A stretch of 64,000 nt of DNA from Phycisphaeraceae bacterium (GCA_019636735.1 JAHBWY010000003.1:124001-188000), one strand, 5' to 3'. Positions 45,318-54,555 are shown, counted from the first letter of the stretch. The notes: generated by a model from the letters alone, not told the origin. A program made the numbers and translations.

Positions 45318-46360
45318 GCCGCGAGCCCGAATCCCGGTCGCATGCGGAGCAGGTCCCAGCGCTCCAGCGATGGCGCGGCGTGATTGGAATCTCGACCTTG
45401 GTGGCCCTCTTCGTAGGTGTCATCGTCGCGCGAGCACTCATCGGGCGAGGCGCGACGGGGGTCCACTTCGGATGGCCCGAGGAGTGGGACATTCTCAGGC
45501 TCCGCGCGACGGCGGCGAGTTCCGCGGCCATCGCCGGCGCGGCGCTCGGGGTCAGCGGCCTGCTTCTTCAGAACCTGCTCAGGAATCCGCTTGCGTCGCC
45601 CTTCATCCTCGGACTCTCGGCGGGCGCCGGTCTCGGCATGACGGTCGCCACCTGGCTGGCAACGCTCTCTCCCGCCGCGGCATGGCTGATGGCGGGCGGG
45701 GCGCTCCTTCCGGCCACCGCGGGTGCGCTCGCCAGTCTGGCGCTGGTGGTCGCACTCGGGCAGCGGCGGGGCGTGATTGAGCCCCTCACGCTTGTGCTTG
45801 CCGGTGTCATCGTCTCCGCGCTTGCATCGGCGCTCGCGCTCCTCATCCAGCATCTCCTGCCCTTTGAAGCGCGCGGGCGCATTGATGCTTGGATGCTCGG
45901 CCGAATCCCCGAGGTGTCGCCCGGACTTGTCGCCTGGTGCAGCGGTGGCGTGACCGTGATCGGTGTCTTTCTCGCCGTCCGACTCGGTCGAGCGATGGAT
46001 GCCGCATCACTCTCCGATGCCGAAGCGATTTCAGTGGGGGTCGATCTTCCCCGGCTGCGCTTGGCGCTTCTGACGGTCGCCGCAGCGCTCGCAGCCGCGG
46101 CCACGGCGCTTTGCGGGCCATTGGCATTCGTCGGTCTTGTGGCGCCGCACATGGCGCGCCTGCTCTGCGGGGCGAGACATGGTTCGCTTGTGGTCGGTTC
46201 GGCGGTCGCAGGGATCACGCTGCTCGCCGGTGCCGATGTCGTACGCCAGGCCATCGACTTCGGTGCGGGACGCCTGCCGATCGGCGTGGTCACGGCGATC
46301 CTCGGTTCGATCGCCTTTCTCTGGCTTCTCCGCCGCTTCCGGCCCGGAGGCGGACCATGA
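45314..46360 (+). CDS. FecCD/BtuC family permease
   Basis: 348 residues, about nine to ten membrane helices. Family markers: GAALGVSGLLLQNLLRNPLASPFILGLSAGAGLG near the start, LPFEARGRIDAWMLGRIPEV in the middle, and GPLAFVGLVAPHMARLLCGARHGSLVVGSAVAGITLLAGADVVRQ, the ATPase-coupling loop. RLPIGVVTAILGSIAFLWLLRR ends it, as usual. It works as a dimer in the inner membrane. Start overlaps the binding-protein stop by 4 bases. Confidence 0.93.
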   Translation: MSREPESRSHAEQVPALQRWRGVIGISTLVALFVGVIVARALIGRGATGVHFGWPEEWDILRLRATAASSAAIAGAALGVSGLLLQNLLRNPLASPFILGLSAGAGLGMTVATWLATLSPAAAWLMAGGALLPATAGALASLALVVALGQRRGVIEPLTLVLAGVIVSALASALALLIQHLLPFEARGRIDAWMLGRIPEVSPGLVAWCSGGVTVIGVFLAVRLGRAMDAASLSDAEAISVGVDLPRLRLALLTVAAALAAAATALCGPLAFVGLVAPHMARLLCGARHGSLVVGSAVAGITLLAGADVVRQAIDFGAGRLPIGVVTAILGSIAFLWLLRRFRPGGGP

Positions 46361-47133
46361 ATCTTGTGATCCGCGATCTTCGGGTGCGTCGAGGTCACTT
46401 CACGCTCGGACCGCTTTCTGCGGGCGTCGGACCGGGCCGTGTTGTCGCCGTGCTCGGGGGCAATGGCTGCGGCAAGAGCACGCTGCTCGGCGCGATTGCA
46501 GGCAGCATCCCCGTCGATCGCGGAGAGCTTCGGCACGATGGCGTCGACCTGCGGCGCCTCCCTCCGATGGCAAGAGCGAAGCGACTGGCGTTTGTACCGC
46601 AGCGACCCGGCCTTGACGCCGCGTTCACGGTGAGGGCGTGCGTTGAACTGGGTCGATTTGCGCTTCCTGAGAATCCCCGCCGCGTCAACGAGGCGATCGA
46701 ACGCTGCGGTCTTGCGTCGCTTGCATGGCGCCGCTGGCACGATCTCTCCGAAGGGCAGCGGCAGCGGGTGGCCATTGCCCGCGCGATGGCGCAGCATGAG
46801 CCCGGCGGCCTGCTCCTTCTCGATGAACCCTTCGCAGCCATGGACCCTGCGTCGGCTCGGAGCGCCTTCGAGGTGATCAGGGATGCGGCGAAGGCTGGTG
46901 CCTCGGTCTTGCTCGCGACCCACGACCTGGTCCTTGCGGCGGCGACCGACGAGGTCTGGCTCGTCCGCGATGGAGCACTCGTGGCCGCGGGCGAAACGGA
47001 GCGGGTGCTCGTTCCCGATGTGCTGGAAACGGTCTATGGCGTGCGCTTCACGATGGTCGAAGGAGTTGCGCCGCGACCTGCACCGCTTCCCAAGTGGCTG
47101 CCCGGGACCACGCCGAACGCTCCGTCGGCGTAG
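46357..47133 (+). CDS. ABC importer ATPase (BtuD/FecE type)
   Basis: 258 residues. Walker A is GGNGCGKS (34-41), the Q-loop reads FVPQRPGLDA, the signature is LSEGQRQR (instead of LSGGQ), Walker B is LLLLDEPFAAMD, and the H-loop is ATHDLVLA. It powers uptake with the permease whose stop codon it overlaps (ATGA). The gene ends with TAG at 47131-47133; that TAG is also part of the -10 box of the next gene. Confidence 0.93.
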   Translation: MNLVIRDLRVRRGHFTLGPLSAGVGPGRVVAVLGGNGCGKSTLLGAIAGSIPVDRGELRHDGVDLRRLPPMARAKRLAFVPQRPGLDAAFTVRACVELGRFALPENPRRVNEAIERCGLASLAWRRWHDLSEGQRQRVAIARAMAQHEPGGLLLLDEPFAAMDPASARSAFEVIRDAAKAGASVLLATHDLVLAAATDEVWLVRDGALVAAGETERVLVPDVLETVYGVRFTMVEGVAPRPAPLPKWLPGTTPNAPSA

Positions 47134-47136
47134 ACT
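47131..47136 (+). promoter_or_regulatory. Candidate -10 box (TAGACT), leaderless
   Basis: TAGACT ends 6 bases before the ATG at 47143 and includes the stop codon of the ATPase gene. No Shine-Dalgarno. Confidence 0.48.
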
Positions 47137-47142
47137 CCGCCC

Positions 47143-47865
47143 ATGGGCCGCTACTGGTGGATCATCGTTCTGATCGTGGTGGGGTTGAACATGATCCTGC
47201 GCGCCGTGGCCAAGAAGGCGGAGCGACTCGCTCGCGAGGAGGCGATGCGCCGCAAGCTCGAGGCCGGAGCGAGGGAGGATGTCGAGAGGAGAGCTGAGGC
47301 CGAGGCGCGTGTGCGTGCGGCGCGCGCCGCTTCATCACAGCCGCTGCCGGTCGATCGTTCTTCGTCATCGCGACCGACCATTGCCTCGACCACCGCGAAA
47401 CCGCGACGACCGTCAGCAGGCGCCTCGGTGCCTGCCGGTCGACCACTGCCCGTGCCGCCGAGTCGGACCTCCGCTCGTCCCGCGGCGCCTGCGCCAGCGC
47501 GCACCCCTGCGGGCCGAGTTCAGCCGACTCCGCCCGCGAGGCCGCAGCCCGGCGCTGCGGCGCGACCGCCCTCGGTGGCGCCATCATCGATCGGGCGTTC
47601 ACCTGCCGGACCTCCGGCACCTCCCAAGGTGCCGACGGCCACCGTCCTTCGCGGGAACGCGGCCGATCCGCTCAGCACGATCGCCGCCGGTTCATTGCTC
47701 CAATCGAAGAAGGGGCAGCCCGCTCCTCGAAAGGTGAATCCCCTGCAAGCCTCGGTCGCCCGCGCCGTTGCCAGTCCACGAGACCTGCGCCTCGCCCTGG
47801 TTCTCAGCGAGGTCCTCGGACGACCTGTGGCGGATCGTGGCACGATGCCGCGGTTTCCCGCCTGA
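47143..47865 (+). CDS. Pro/Ala-rich protein with an N-terminal membrane anchor
   Basis: 240 residues, unknown function. Residues 4-22 are a membrane helix (YWWIIVLIVVGLNMILRAV), 24-65 a basic helix, 65-170 a low-complexity Pro/Ala/Arg/Ser linker, and the end a short conserved-looking helix (SVARAVASPRDLRLALVLSEVLGRPVA). The last part resembles short C-terminal helices of small planctomycete proteins of no known role. The linker could span the envelope, in the manner of a TonB linker, but no TonB domain is present. Confidence 0.7.
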   Translation: MGRYWWIIVLIVVGLNMILRAVAKKAERLAREEAMRRKLEAGAREDVERRAEAEARVRAARAASSQPLPVDRSSSSRPTIASTTAKPRRPSAGASVPAGRPLPVPPSRTSARPAAPAPARTPAGRVQPTPPARPQPGAAARPPSVAPSSIGRSPAGPPAPPKVPTATVLRGNAADPLSTIAAGSLLQSKKGQPAPRKVNPLQASVARAVASPRDLRLALVLSEVLGRPVADRGTMPRFPA

Positions 47866-47967
47866 TCCCCCAAAGTTGGCGGCGGTTCGCTACCATTCGC
47901 TCCTACACGACGGGGAGGGAGTGTTCGCCTGTGAGGCGACGGCTCCATCCGCAAGGATGCCCAATCC

Positions 47968-48438
47968 ATGATTGACACACGCAAGCTGAAGGAACTCGTG
48001 AGACTGATGGTCGAGAACGACCTCGTCGAGATCGATCTTCGCGATGAACAGGAGCAGGTGACGCTCAAGCGCCCGACGGCGATGGCGATGCCGGTGGTGT
48101 CCCACCAGCCAATGGCCATGGCGCCGGTCGCGCCGCCACCACCCCCGTCGGCGGGCGCCGCTGCCCCTGCGGCACCTGCGTCGGACCCGAATGCGGGTCT
48201 TGTCCCGATTGAGAGTCCGATGGTGGGGACCTTCTATCAGGCTCCTGGGCCCGACAAGCCGCCCTTCGTGGCCGTCGGAGCATCGATCGGACCGGAGAGT
48301 GTCGTCTGTCTCGTCGAGGCGATGAAGATCTTCAACGAGATCAAGGCGGGAGTCTCCGGCACCGTGGAGCGAATCCTTGTGCGCAGCGGTGACGCGGTGG
48401 AGTTCGGTCAACCGCTCTTCATGGTCCGCCCCGGTTGA
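47968..48438 (+). CDS. accB: Biotin carboxyl carrier protein of acetyl-CoA carboxylase
   Basis: 156 residues. N-terminal MIDTRKLKELVRLMVENDLVEIDLRDEQEQVTLKRP, a Pro/Ala linker (about 45-70), and the biotinyl domain with PMVGTFYQAP and the biotin site EAMKIFNEI (K120). Length and layout match AccB. It carries CO2 between AccC and the carboxyltransferase in fatty-acid synthesis. AAGGA stands 10 bases before the ATG. A longer leader begins near TACCAT (47891-47896) and contains a small 5-base-stem hairpin (47925-47939), which could regulate the operon. AccC follows after 46 bases. Confidence 0.95.
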   Translation: MIDTRKLKELVRLMVENDLVEIDLRDEQEQVTLKRPTAMAMPVVSHQPMAMAPVAPPPPPSAGAAAPAAPASDPNAGLVPIESPMVGTFYQAPGPDKPPFVAVGASIGPESVVCLVEAMKIFNEIKAGVSGTVERILVRSGDAVEFGQPLFMVRPG

Positions 48439-48484
48439 GTTCGCCGAGACGCTTCGGCGCCTCGCCCTTGGGAGTTCCGATCAG

Positions 48485-49837
48485 ATGTTCAAGCGCATCC
48501 TCATCGCCAATCGAGGCGAGATCGCTCTTCGGATCATTCGAGCCGCCCGCGAGCTGGGCATCGAGACGGCTTGCGTGTACTCGACCGCCGACCGCGACGG
48601 TCCGTGGCTTGAGCAGGCGGATCGGCGCATCTGCATCGGTCCGCCCGCCGCCAAGGACAGCTATCTGCGCATCGACCGCATCATCGCGGCGGCGGAGATC
48701 ACGGGCGCCGATGCGATTCACCCCGGCTACGGCTTTCTCTCCGAGAACGCCCACTTCGCCGAGGTCTGCCGCGATTGCAACATCGCCTTCATCGGTCCGA
48801 GCCCCGAGGCGATGTCCCAACTCGGTGACAAGGTCAACTGCAAGCGACTGGCCAAGCGCACCGGAACGCCCGTCTTTCCCGGGACCGACGGTGCCATCGA
48901 GGATCTCGAGGAAGCGGTGGCCGTGGCCCATGAGATCGGCTTCCCCGTCATCGTGAAGGCGTCGGCGGGAGGCGGCGGTCGAGGCATGCGCATCGCCCGA
49001 GACGAAGCACAGCTTCGCGAGGGCATCGAAAGTGCGCAGCGCGAGGCCGCGGCCGCCTTCGGCAATGGCGCCGTCTATGTCGAGAAGTTCCTTGAGCATG
49101 CCAGGCACTTCGAGGTGCAGGTCATCGGAGATCAGCATGGCAACGCCGTGCATCTCTTCGAGCGCGACTGCTCGAGCCAACGGCGCCACCAGAAGTTGAT
49201 CGAAGAGGCGCCGGCACCAGGAGTCGATCCGGAGCGACGGCGTCGTGTGTGTGAGAGCGCCGCGGCGCTGATCCGCGCGGCGAAGTACTCGGGGGCGGCA
49301 ACCTGCGAGTTCCTGATGGATGGCGAGCAGAACTTCTACATGCTCGAAGTGAACACGCGTGTTCAGGTGGAACACCCGGTGACGGAGATGATCACGGGCG
49401 TCGACATCGTGAAGACGATGATCCGCGTCTCGGCGGGTGAACCGCTCCCGTTCACTCAGGATCAGGTCGCTCTTCGAGGCCATGCCATCGAGTGCCGCAT
49501 CAATGCCGAAGATCCCGATCGCGGGTTCATGCCGCAGGCGGGTCTCATCGAGCGCTTCTCCGCCCCGGGTGGACCGGGCGTTCGACTCGACACCCACGCC
49601 CGTGCGGGGTATCGCATTCCGCCGAACTATGACTCGATGATCGGAAAGCTCATCGTGCACGCCGCCGATCGCGATGCGGCCATTCGACGCATGAAGGGCG
49701 CCCTGCGCGAGTTCTCCATCGGTCCGATGCGAACCACCATTCCGCTGCACCTGCGGCTCATGGACCACCCCGAGTTCGTCGGGGCGACATTCGACATTCA
49801 CTATGTCGAGCGCTGGCTGCGAGCGCAGGGTGCCTGA
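48485..49837 (+). CDS. accC: Acetyl-CoA carboxylase, biotin carboxylase subunit
   Basis: 450 residues, standard length. MFKRILIANRGEIALRIIRAARELGI at the start, HPGYGFLSENAHFA, the ATP-grasp glycine loop KASAGGGGRGMRIA, ERDCSSQRRHQKLIEEAP, and MLEVNTRVQVEHPVTEMITG with the catalytic Glu, Asn and Arg residues. It carboxylates biotin on AccB using ATP and bicarbonate. ATG 48485 is fixed by the conserved N-terminus. Confidence 0.97.
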   Translation: MFKRILIANRGEIALRIIRAARELGIETACVYSTADRDGPWLEQADRRICIGPPAAKDSYLRIDRIIAAAEITGADAIHPGYGFLSENAHFAEVCRDCNIAFIGPSPEAMSQLGDKVNCKRLAKRTGTPVFPGTDGAIEDLEEAVAVAHEIGFPVIVKASAGGGGRGMRIARDEAQLREGIESAQREAAAAFGNGAVYVEKFLEHARHFEVQVIGDQHGNAVHLFERDCSSQRRHQKLIEEAPAPGVDPERRRRVCESAAALIRAAKYSGAATCEFLMDGEQNFYMLEVNTRVQVEHPVTEMITGVDIVKTMIRVSAGEPLPFTQDQVALRGHAIECRINAEDPDRGFMPQAGLIERFSAPGGPGVRLDTHARAGYRIPPNYDSMIGKLIVHAADRDAAIRRMKGALREFSIGPMRTTIPLHLRLMDHPEFVGATFDIHYVERWLRAQGA

Positions 49838-49885
49838 GCCGCACGCCCGATCGGGACAGCGACAAGCCCCGCCGAACCGCCGCGA

Positions 49886-51583
49886 TCACCTCCGCGGCAC
49901 GGTCCAGTCGGCGATCGCCGCCACGGCGGCATCGGTGACAGGCCGTGAGGGATCGCGGAAGATCACGCCACGCACGCGGACACCTTCGGGCAGGCGATAG
50001 AGCAGATTGAGCCGATCTTCGTCGCCGGCATTGGGGAGATCGCGGAGCGTCCATCGACCGCCCGGTGGCGTATCGAGATAGACACGAATGGTGCTGCCAC
50101 CGGTTCGCTCCCAGATGTAGCCGAAGGGCTGATAGGTCTCGCCGTTGCTGTCAACGATCTCCACCATCGCCGCCTCACCGGCATTGCGCCGCAGCGCGCG
50201 CACGCGATCCATGTTGTAGAGGTCGACCGGCGAGAGGTTCTTCGAGGCATTCAGGCGGACAATGCGCGTGCCTCGCGGCTCGAGGATCCCGTTCACGCGC
50301 AAGTCGCGGTTTCCAGTGACATTCGCACCTCGCACGAAGTCGCCGGCACCAGAGACCAGCCAACGATTGTCATTCACCACCAGCGAGCCGGGGAGCGTGT
50401 TGATGCTGCTCGACGCGGGATCAATGGTGTTGTTCGCCGAGATGTGCTGTGAGCCGAGGGCCGGGGCGCCTTCGGTCTCGCGCAGAAGCCGATCGAGCGC
50501 AATGGCCATTTCGCTGCGAGCGGCCACGGTGCGATCGAGGAGCGCCGCGAGTGTTCCCACCGTCGGTTCGCGGGTCAACTCTGGAAGGCGGAGTCGAAGA
50601 CCCTTCACCTGGACGAATGCGGGCGATTGGCCGCGAAGGGGACCCTTCGGGAAGGCCAGGAAGAAGGTGGCGCTCTGCGCACCAGAGGGGCTGCTCGCGA
50701 AGTAGGTGACATCACTGAAGGTGAATGGTGCGAATGCCGGGTCCGTTGCGGTGAGGCGCTGGCCGAACTCCCTCGGGTGGCTCACGCCTGGACTGTCGTC
50801 ATCGCTGCCCACCAGTCGAGCCTGCGAGGCGGAGAGGGTGAACATGGCACCTGGATCAAACGCGGGTTGCTCGACATCGAGCCGCACGACATAGAGGCCC
50901 TCGCCAGCCGTCGGGAGTTCGAAGAAGTCGGCGACGCGAATCGAGCCGCGGGGCGCGGAAATCTTGCCCTTGCCTTCGTCGAGGCTGTCGCGCATACCGC
51001 TGCCGGCAAGTTCGGAGAAGCGCGGCATGGCGCTTGCCAGCGTCGCGCTTCCGCCTACCGGGGAGAAGACGGTTCGGCTCAGGTGGCCGAACGCGAACTC
51101 CGTTGCCTCGAGCACCATCGCGGGGGGCATGTTGCCCTGGAGCTGCGATGGCTGCCCGCTCGACTCCTGCGAGCGCCGGAAGCCACCGTAGCCGAGGATC
51201 TCGGTGCTCGCCTGCACGAAGCCCCATCCGGTCAGCACGATGCCGACGCTCAGGACGCCGGCGCCCAGCCCGAAGATCGCACCGAAGACCGTGTTGACCG
51301 CGGCGTTCGGACGGACTTCCTTGGGGACCAGCTTGTCGGCGGCCAGTCGCAGGATGAAGAGTACGACGACGAAGATGCCCACCAGCGTGACGCCCCACGC
51401 GTACTCGTCGAAGCGCACGCCGCGCAGGAAGAAGGTCACGGTGACCCACTCCCAGAGGGAGAAGGCGATGGTGCCGGCCACCAGCACGCAGAGGAAGTGA
51501 AGCAATGCACTCGTGGCACCCTGGTTCGCCCACCAATAGGCGATGAGGCCAACGATCGCGACAACGAGAATGGAGAGCATCAT
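49886..51583 (-). CDS. CvpA-domain membrane protein with a long C-terminal extracytoplasmic part
   Basis: 565 residues. Residues 1-165 are a CvpA-like domain with four membrane helices (ILVVAIVGLIAYWWA, LLHFLCVLVAGTIAFSLWEW, WGVTLVGIFVVVLFILRLAAD, TVFGAIFGLGAGVLSVGIVLTGWGFV). The remaining 400 residues are soluble and beta-rich with no motif I recognise (FELPTAGEGLYVVRLDVEQP; TLRDLPNAGDEDRLNLLYRLPEGVRVRG). Most CvpA proteins are about 160-180 residues, so the extension is the odd part. The ATG at 51581-51583 (a second ATG follows at 51580) has GAGGAG 8 bases upstream; longer in-frame starts read as antisense-like Pro/Arg/His sequence. It follows the pseudo-ATPase gene by 37 bases in what looks like one operon. 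Confidence 0.78.
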   Translation of the reverse strand: MMLSILVVAIVGLIAYWWANQGATSALLHFLCVLVAGTIAFSLWEWVTVTFFLRGVRFDEYAWGVTLVGIFVVVLFILRLAADKLVPKEVRPNAAVNTVFGAIFGLGAGVLSVGIVLTGWGFVQASTEILGYGGFRRSQESSGQPSQLQGNMPPAMVLEATEFAFGHLSRTVFSPVGGSATLASAMPRFSELAGSGMRDSLDEGKGKISAPRGSIRVADFFELPTAGEGLYVVRLDVEQPAFDPGAMFTLSASQARLVGSDDDSPGVSHPREFGQRLTATDPAFAPFTFSDVTYFASSPSGAQSATFFLAFPKGPLRGQSPAFVQVKGLRLRLPELTREPTVGTLAALLDRTVAARSEMAIALDRLLRETEGAPALGSQHISANNTIDPASSSINTLPGSLVVNDNRWLVSGAGDFVRGANVTGNRDLRVNGILEPRGTRIVRLNASKNLSPVDLYNMDRVRALRRNAGEAAMVEIVDSNGETYQPFGYIWERTGGSTIRVYLDTPPGGRWTLRDLPNAGDEDRLNLLYRLPEGVRVRGVIFRDPSRPVTDAAVAAIADWTVPRR

Positions 51584-51620
51584 GGGCGGACTCCTCTGAT
51601 GAACTTCATCGGCGGCGCGC

Positions 51621-53366
51621 TCAGGATGCCGCTGCCGCGGCACCACTGGCGGGTGGCGCGCTTCCGGGTGAACTTGGACGAGCGGAGGCTCCACCCGCGA
51701 CGCTTGGCTGAGCGAAGACGCGCTGGTACTCCTCGATGCTCGTCACGCCTTCGCGCACTCGCTGAAGCGCTGCCTCCTGCAGAGCCGGGGCCCGCAACTT
51801 GCGGCGAGCCGTCGTGTACGCCCCCTTGGCATCATTGGCCGCCAGCATGCCTCGCGTCTCGTCATCGAAGCCAATGACCTCGTGGACGCCGATCTGCCCG
51901 AGGAAGCCGCTGCCCTTGCACACGGGGCACTCTTCCACGCGGTTCTTGATCTGCACCTTGCCGCTGGCGGCCATGACCTGCGGGGTGGTGCCGGCCGGAG
52001 TGCCGATGCGCTTGATGATGTCCGCCGCCCGCGGATGCGGCTGGCGGCAGTACTCGCAGAGCTTGCGCATCAGTCGCTGCACGATGATGGCCTTGAGATT
52101 CTTCGAGCCTGCTTCGAGGTCGCCGACGGCCCGGAACCACTCCCTGAGGACGGCCGCGAGTTCCTGGCCGGGGGGGGTGTTCACGCCGAGGCCCACATAG
52201 AAGAGCGCATCGCTTGCCGCGTTCGCCACAAGCGGACCGACGCGCGCCTCCGCACCGTCGCTCACCAGAACGATGTCCGGGCCGCGCCGCACGATCGACT
52301 GGAGGTGGTTCGCATAGTCGACGGCTGGGTTCGCGGGGTTCCACACCTGCTGATCGACGCCGTCGACGCGCAGCTCGACGGTCTTCTCGATGCTCTTCAC
52401 GCTGCAGGTGAAGGCGTCATGGCGGCCGATGAGGCTGTAGAGAAGCGTGGTCAGACCCTGTCCCGGCGCGGCGGAAACCAGCACCACGCCACGCCGCTGG
52501 CTGATTTCGGTGAGCGGGGCGAGGATGTCCACCTGTGTGGGAAGCAGGCCGATCGAGTCGAAGGGCTTCGAAAGCTGTCGCTCCCGCTCGAAGTCGATGC
52601 GAAGAGTCTGGCCCGATGAACCGCCGGCGACCACAAGCGACGAACGGATCATCGTGTCGCCGGAGACGACGAAGAAGTCAGCCGCCTGCTTCTTGCGGCG
52701 CTCGTTGACATCGAGTCCCGCGGCTGCCTTGAGATAGTCGATCGAGGCCGTCGCGAGGTCGGGCGGCATCGCGTCCCGCTTGTAGCGCATGCCATCGACG
52801 AACTGGATCGGGATGAACCCCTGCGGTGTCGGGGCGAGCTCAAGGCGCGTCGCCCGCCCCTGGAGCGCCGGATCAATGAGCAGTTCAACCGCCGAATGCA
52901 CGGCATACAGGGGATCGGTCTTGGTGGGAACGGGCTTCTCCCGCTTGCTTGAGTCAAGGAAACGCAGACGAGCCGCCTTGAGCGCCGCGGCCTCCTTGCG
53001 AGCCTGCATCGACTCGCCGATCTTCAGCGCACCGAAGGTCCATCGCTCCTGCTCGATCACCCGCGGGTTGCGGATCTGCACATAGATCACGACCGGCGCC
53101 GCGAGGATGATCAGCGCGATCGGCATTCCAATCCAGAAGATGGGAATGGCGAGCAGCACCGCCAGTGCCAGCACTGGCGCGACGACGAAGATGAGCGACC
53201 ACCGCGCCGGCTCAATCTGGTTGCGTCGGCAATCCCGTCCGAGGTGACTGCCGGTGACCCAGGCGTAGGCGATGAAGGGAATGAAGGCGAGCAGGGGCTT
53301 CACCACGCTCAAGAGGAGCGTCGGCTCAACCTCGGCGCCGGAGGTGGTCTGGGCAATGATGGACAA
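51621..53366 (-). CDS. Membrane-anchored GspE-like protein with lost ATPase motifs (pseudo-ATPase)
   Basis: 581 residues. Two or three membrane helices lie in 17-110 (LLSVVKPLLAFIPFIAYAWV; SLIFVVAPVLALAVLLAIPIF; MPIALIILAAPVVIYVQI), unusual for this family. The C-terminal part follows the GspE layout: a MshEN-like or N2 region, then GVVLVSAAPGQGLTTLLYSL where Walker A GPTGSGKS should be (Lys replaced by Leu), SIEKTVE in place of the Asp box, DIVLVSDGAEARVG in place of Walker B DIIMVGEIRD, and FYVGLGVN in place of the STLHTN His box. Zinc cysteines remain (CEYCRQ, CPVCKGSG), as does IGVHEVI. So it keeps the fold but should not hydrolyse ATP. It sits 43 bases downstream of pilT and upstream of the CvpA gene; a regulatory or structural role in a pilus motor is an inference. 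Confidence 0.82.
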   Translation of the reverse strand: MSIIAQTTSGAEVEPTLLLSVVKPLLAFIPFIAYAWVTGSHLGRDCRRNQIEPARWSLIFVVAPVLALAVLLAIPIFWIGMPIALIILAAPVVIYVQIRNPRVIEQERWTFGALKIGESMQARKEAAALKAARLRFLDSSKREKPVPTKTDPLYAVHSAVELLIDPALQGRATRLELAPTPQGFIPIQFVDGMRYKRDAMPPDLATASIDYLKAAAGLDVNERRKKQAADFFVVSGDTMIRSSLVVAGGSSGQTLRIDFERERQLSKPFDSIGLLPTQVDILAPLTEISQRRGVVLVSAAPGQGLTTLLYSLIGRHDAFTCSVKSIEKTVELRVDGVDQQVWNPANPAVDYANHLQSIVRRGPDIVLVSDGAEARVGPLVANAASDALFYVGLGVNTPPGQELAAVLREWFRAVGDLEAGSKNLKAIIVQRLMRKLCEYCRQPHPRAADIIKRIGTPAGTTPQVMAASGKVQIKNRVEECPVCKGSGFLGQIGVHEVIGFDDETRGMLAANDAKGAYTTARRKLRAPALQEAALQRVREGVTSIEEYQRVFAQPSVAGGASARPSSPGSAPPASGAAAAAS

Positions 53367-53409
53367 CTCGAGTTCTCCGAAGCGGAGGGTTACGGCGCCG
53401 CCGGCGCCA

Positions 53410-54555
53410 TCAGGAGATTCCCTTGAGCCGCATCTTCAGCTCCTCGGGCTTGGGCGTGGCTTCCAGCGCCACCTTCTGATGAATGTATTCCTGTTCCACC
53501 AGGCGCACAAGGGCGGTGGTGAAGTCGACCATGCCTTCCTCGTGGCTGTTCTTGATGATGTCGAGCAGCTCGCCCTCGCGCGCATCGAGGATGTACTTCT
53601 GCACCGGCGGCGTGCTGATGAGAATCTCGAGCGCCGGGATTCGGGCGATCTCCGGCCGCAGGGTCGGTAGGAGCTTCTGGTAGATGATCGCCCGGAGGTT
53701 GTAGGCGAGGAGCTTGCGGATCTGGTCGCGCTCCGCCTCGGGGAAGAGGTCGTAGATTCGGCCGAAGGTCTGCCATGCGGAGCTGGCGTGAATGGTCCCG
53801 AAGACGAGGTGGCCCGTTTCCGCGGCGCGAATGGCGGCTTCGAAGGTCTCGTAGTCGCGCATTTCGCCGACGAGCACGACATCCGGGTTCTCTCGCACCA
53901 GCGCGCGGAGGGCGTCATTGAAGTTGGTGCAGTCGATGCCGACTTCGCGCTGATTGATGGTTGCCTTGTCGTCGCGGAAGATGTACTCGATCGGATCTTC
54001 GATGGTGACGATGTGCACCTTCTTGCGCTCGTTCACATACTGGAGCATCGCGGCGATCGAGGTGCTCTTGCCGGAGCCGGTGACGCCTGAGAAGAGGATC
54101 AGCCCCTGCGCGCTCATGGCGATGTCGCCGAGGCTCGCGGGCAGGAAGAGCTCCTCGAACTTCTTGATGTTGCTCGTGATGAGTCGGGCGGCAACCGCGG
54201 GCTTGCCGCGCGCCATGAAGAGATTCACGCGGAAGCGGTTGCGGTCGTCGTAGTCATAGGCGAGGTCGACTGAGCCCTTGTGGCGGAACATGTCGAGCTG
54301 ACCCTCGTCGAGCATGTCCTTGGCCACCTGGAACATGAGATCGCGCGTGACGACCTCGGTCTCCAGATCCTTCAGGACGCCGCGGTGACGGATTCGAGGC
54401 CTGAGGTCGGCCTTCACGATGAGGTCGCTGGCGCCGAACTTGATGGCCGCGGCCAGCCAGGTGTGCCACGCCTTCTTGCCGTCGCCCGGGTGAAGTCCGC
54501 GGTCGACATTGATGGGACTGGCGAGCGTGACGGTTCGATCGGTATGTGAAGCCAA
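53410..54555 (-). CDS. pilT: PilT/PilU-type twitching motility ATPase
   Basis: 381 residues. The N-domain has FGASDLIVKADLRPRIRHRGVLKDL. The motor has Walker A GVTGSGKS (near 155), Asp box VTIEDPIEYIF, Walker B VLVGEMRDYETFEAAIRAAETGHLVFGTIHAS and the AIRNLIRE-like pilus-retraction region. It retracts type IV pili at the inner membrane in proteobacteria and others. The start is a TTG at 54553-54555 because the frame has no earlier or better start and homology begins soon after; a GGAG lies 10 bases upstream. Divergent from guaB. It is followed by a dead paralogue of the extension ATPase, an unusual pair. Confidence 0.9.
   Translation of the reverse strand: MASHTDRTVTLASPINVDRGLHPGDGKKAWHTWLAAAIKFGASDLIVKADLRPRIRHRGVLKDLETEVVTRDLMFQVAKDMLDEGQLDMFRHKGSVDLAYDYDDRNRFRVNLFMARGKPAVAARLITSNIKKFEELFLPASLGDIAMSAQGLILFSGVTGSGKSTSIAAMLQYVNERKKVHIVTIEDPIEYIFRDDKATINQREVGIDCTNFNDALRALVRENPDVVLVGEMRDYETFEAAIRAAETGHLVFGTIHASSAWQTFGRIYDLFPEAERDQIRKLLAYNLRAIIYQKLLPTLRPEIARIPALEILISTPPVQKYILDAREGELLDIIKNSHEEGMVDFTTALVRLVEQEYIHQKVALEATPKPEELKMRLKGIS

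Noticed and set aside
47143..47865. TonB-like protein beside the importer
   Set aside because: It has a membrane anchor and a Pro-rich linker but no TonB C-terminal domain, so I left it as unknown.
48419..49801. Minus-strand frame opposite accC
   Set aside because: accC is certain; the antisense frame has no homology by eye.
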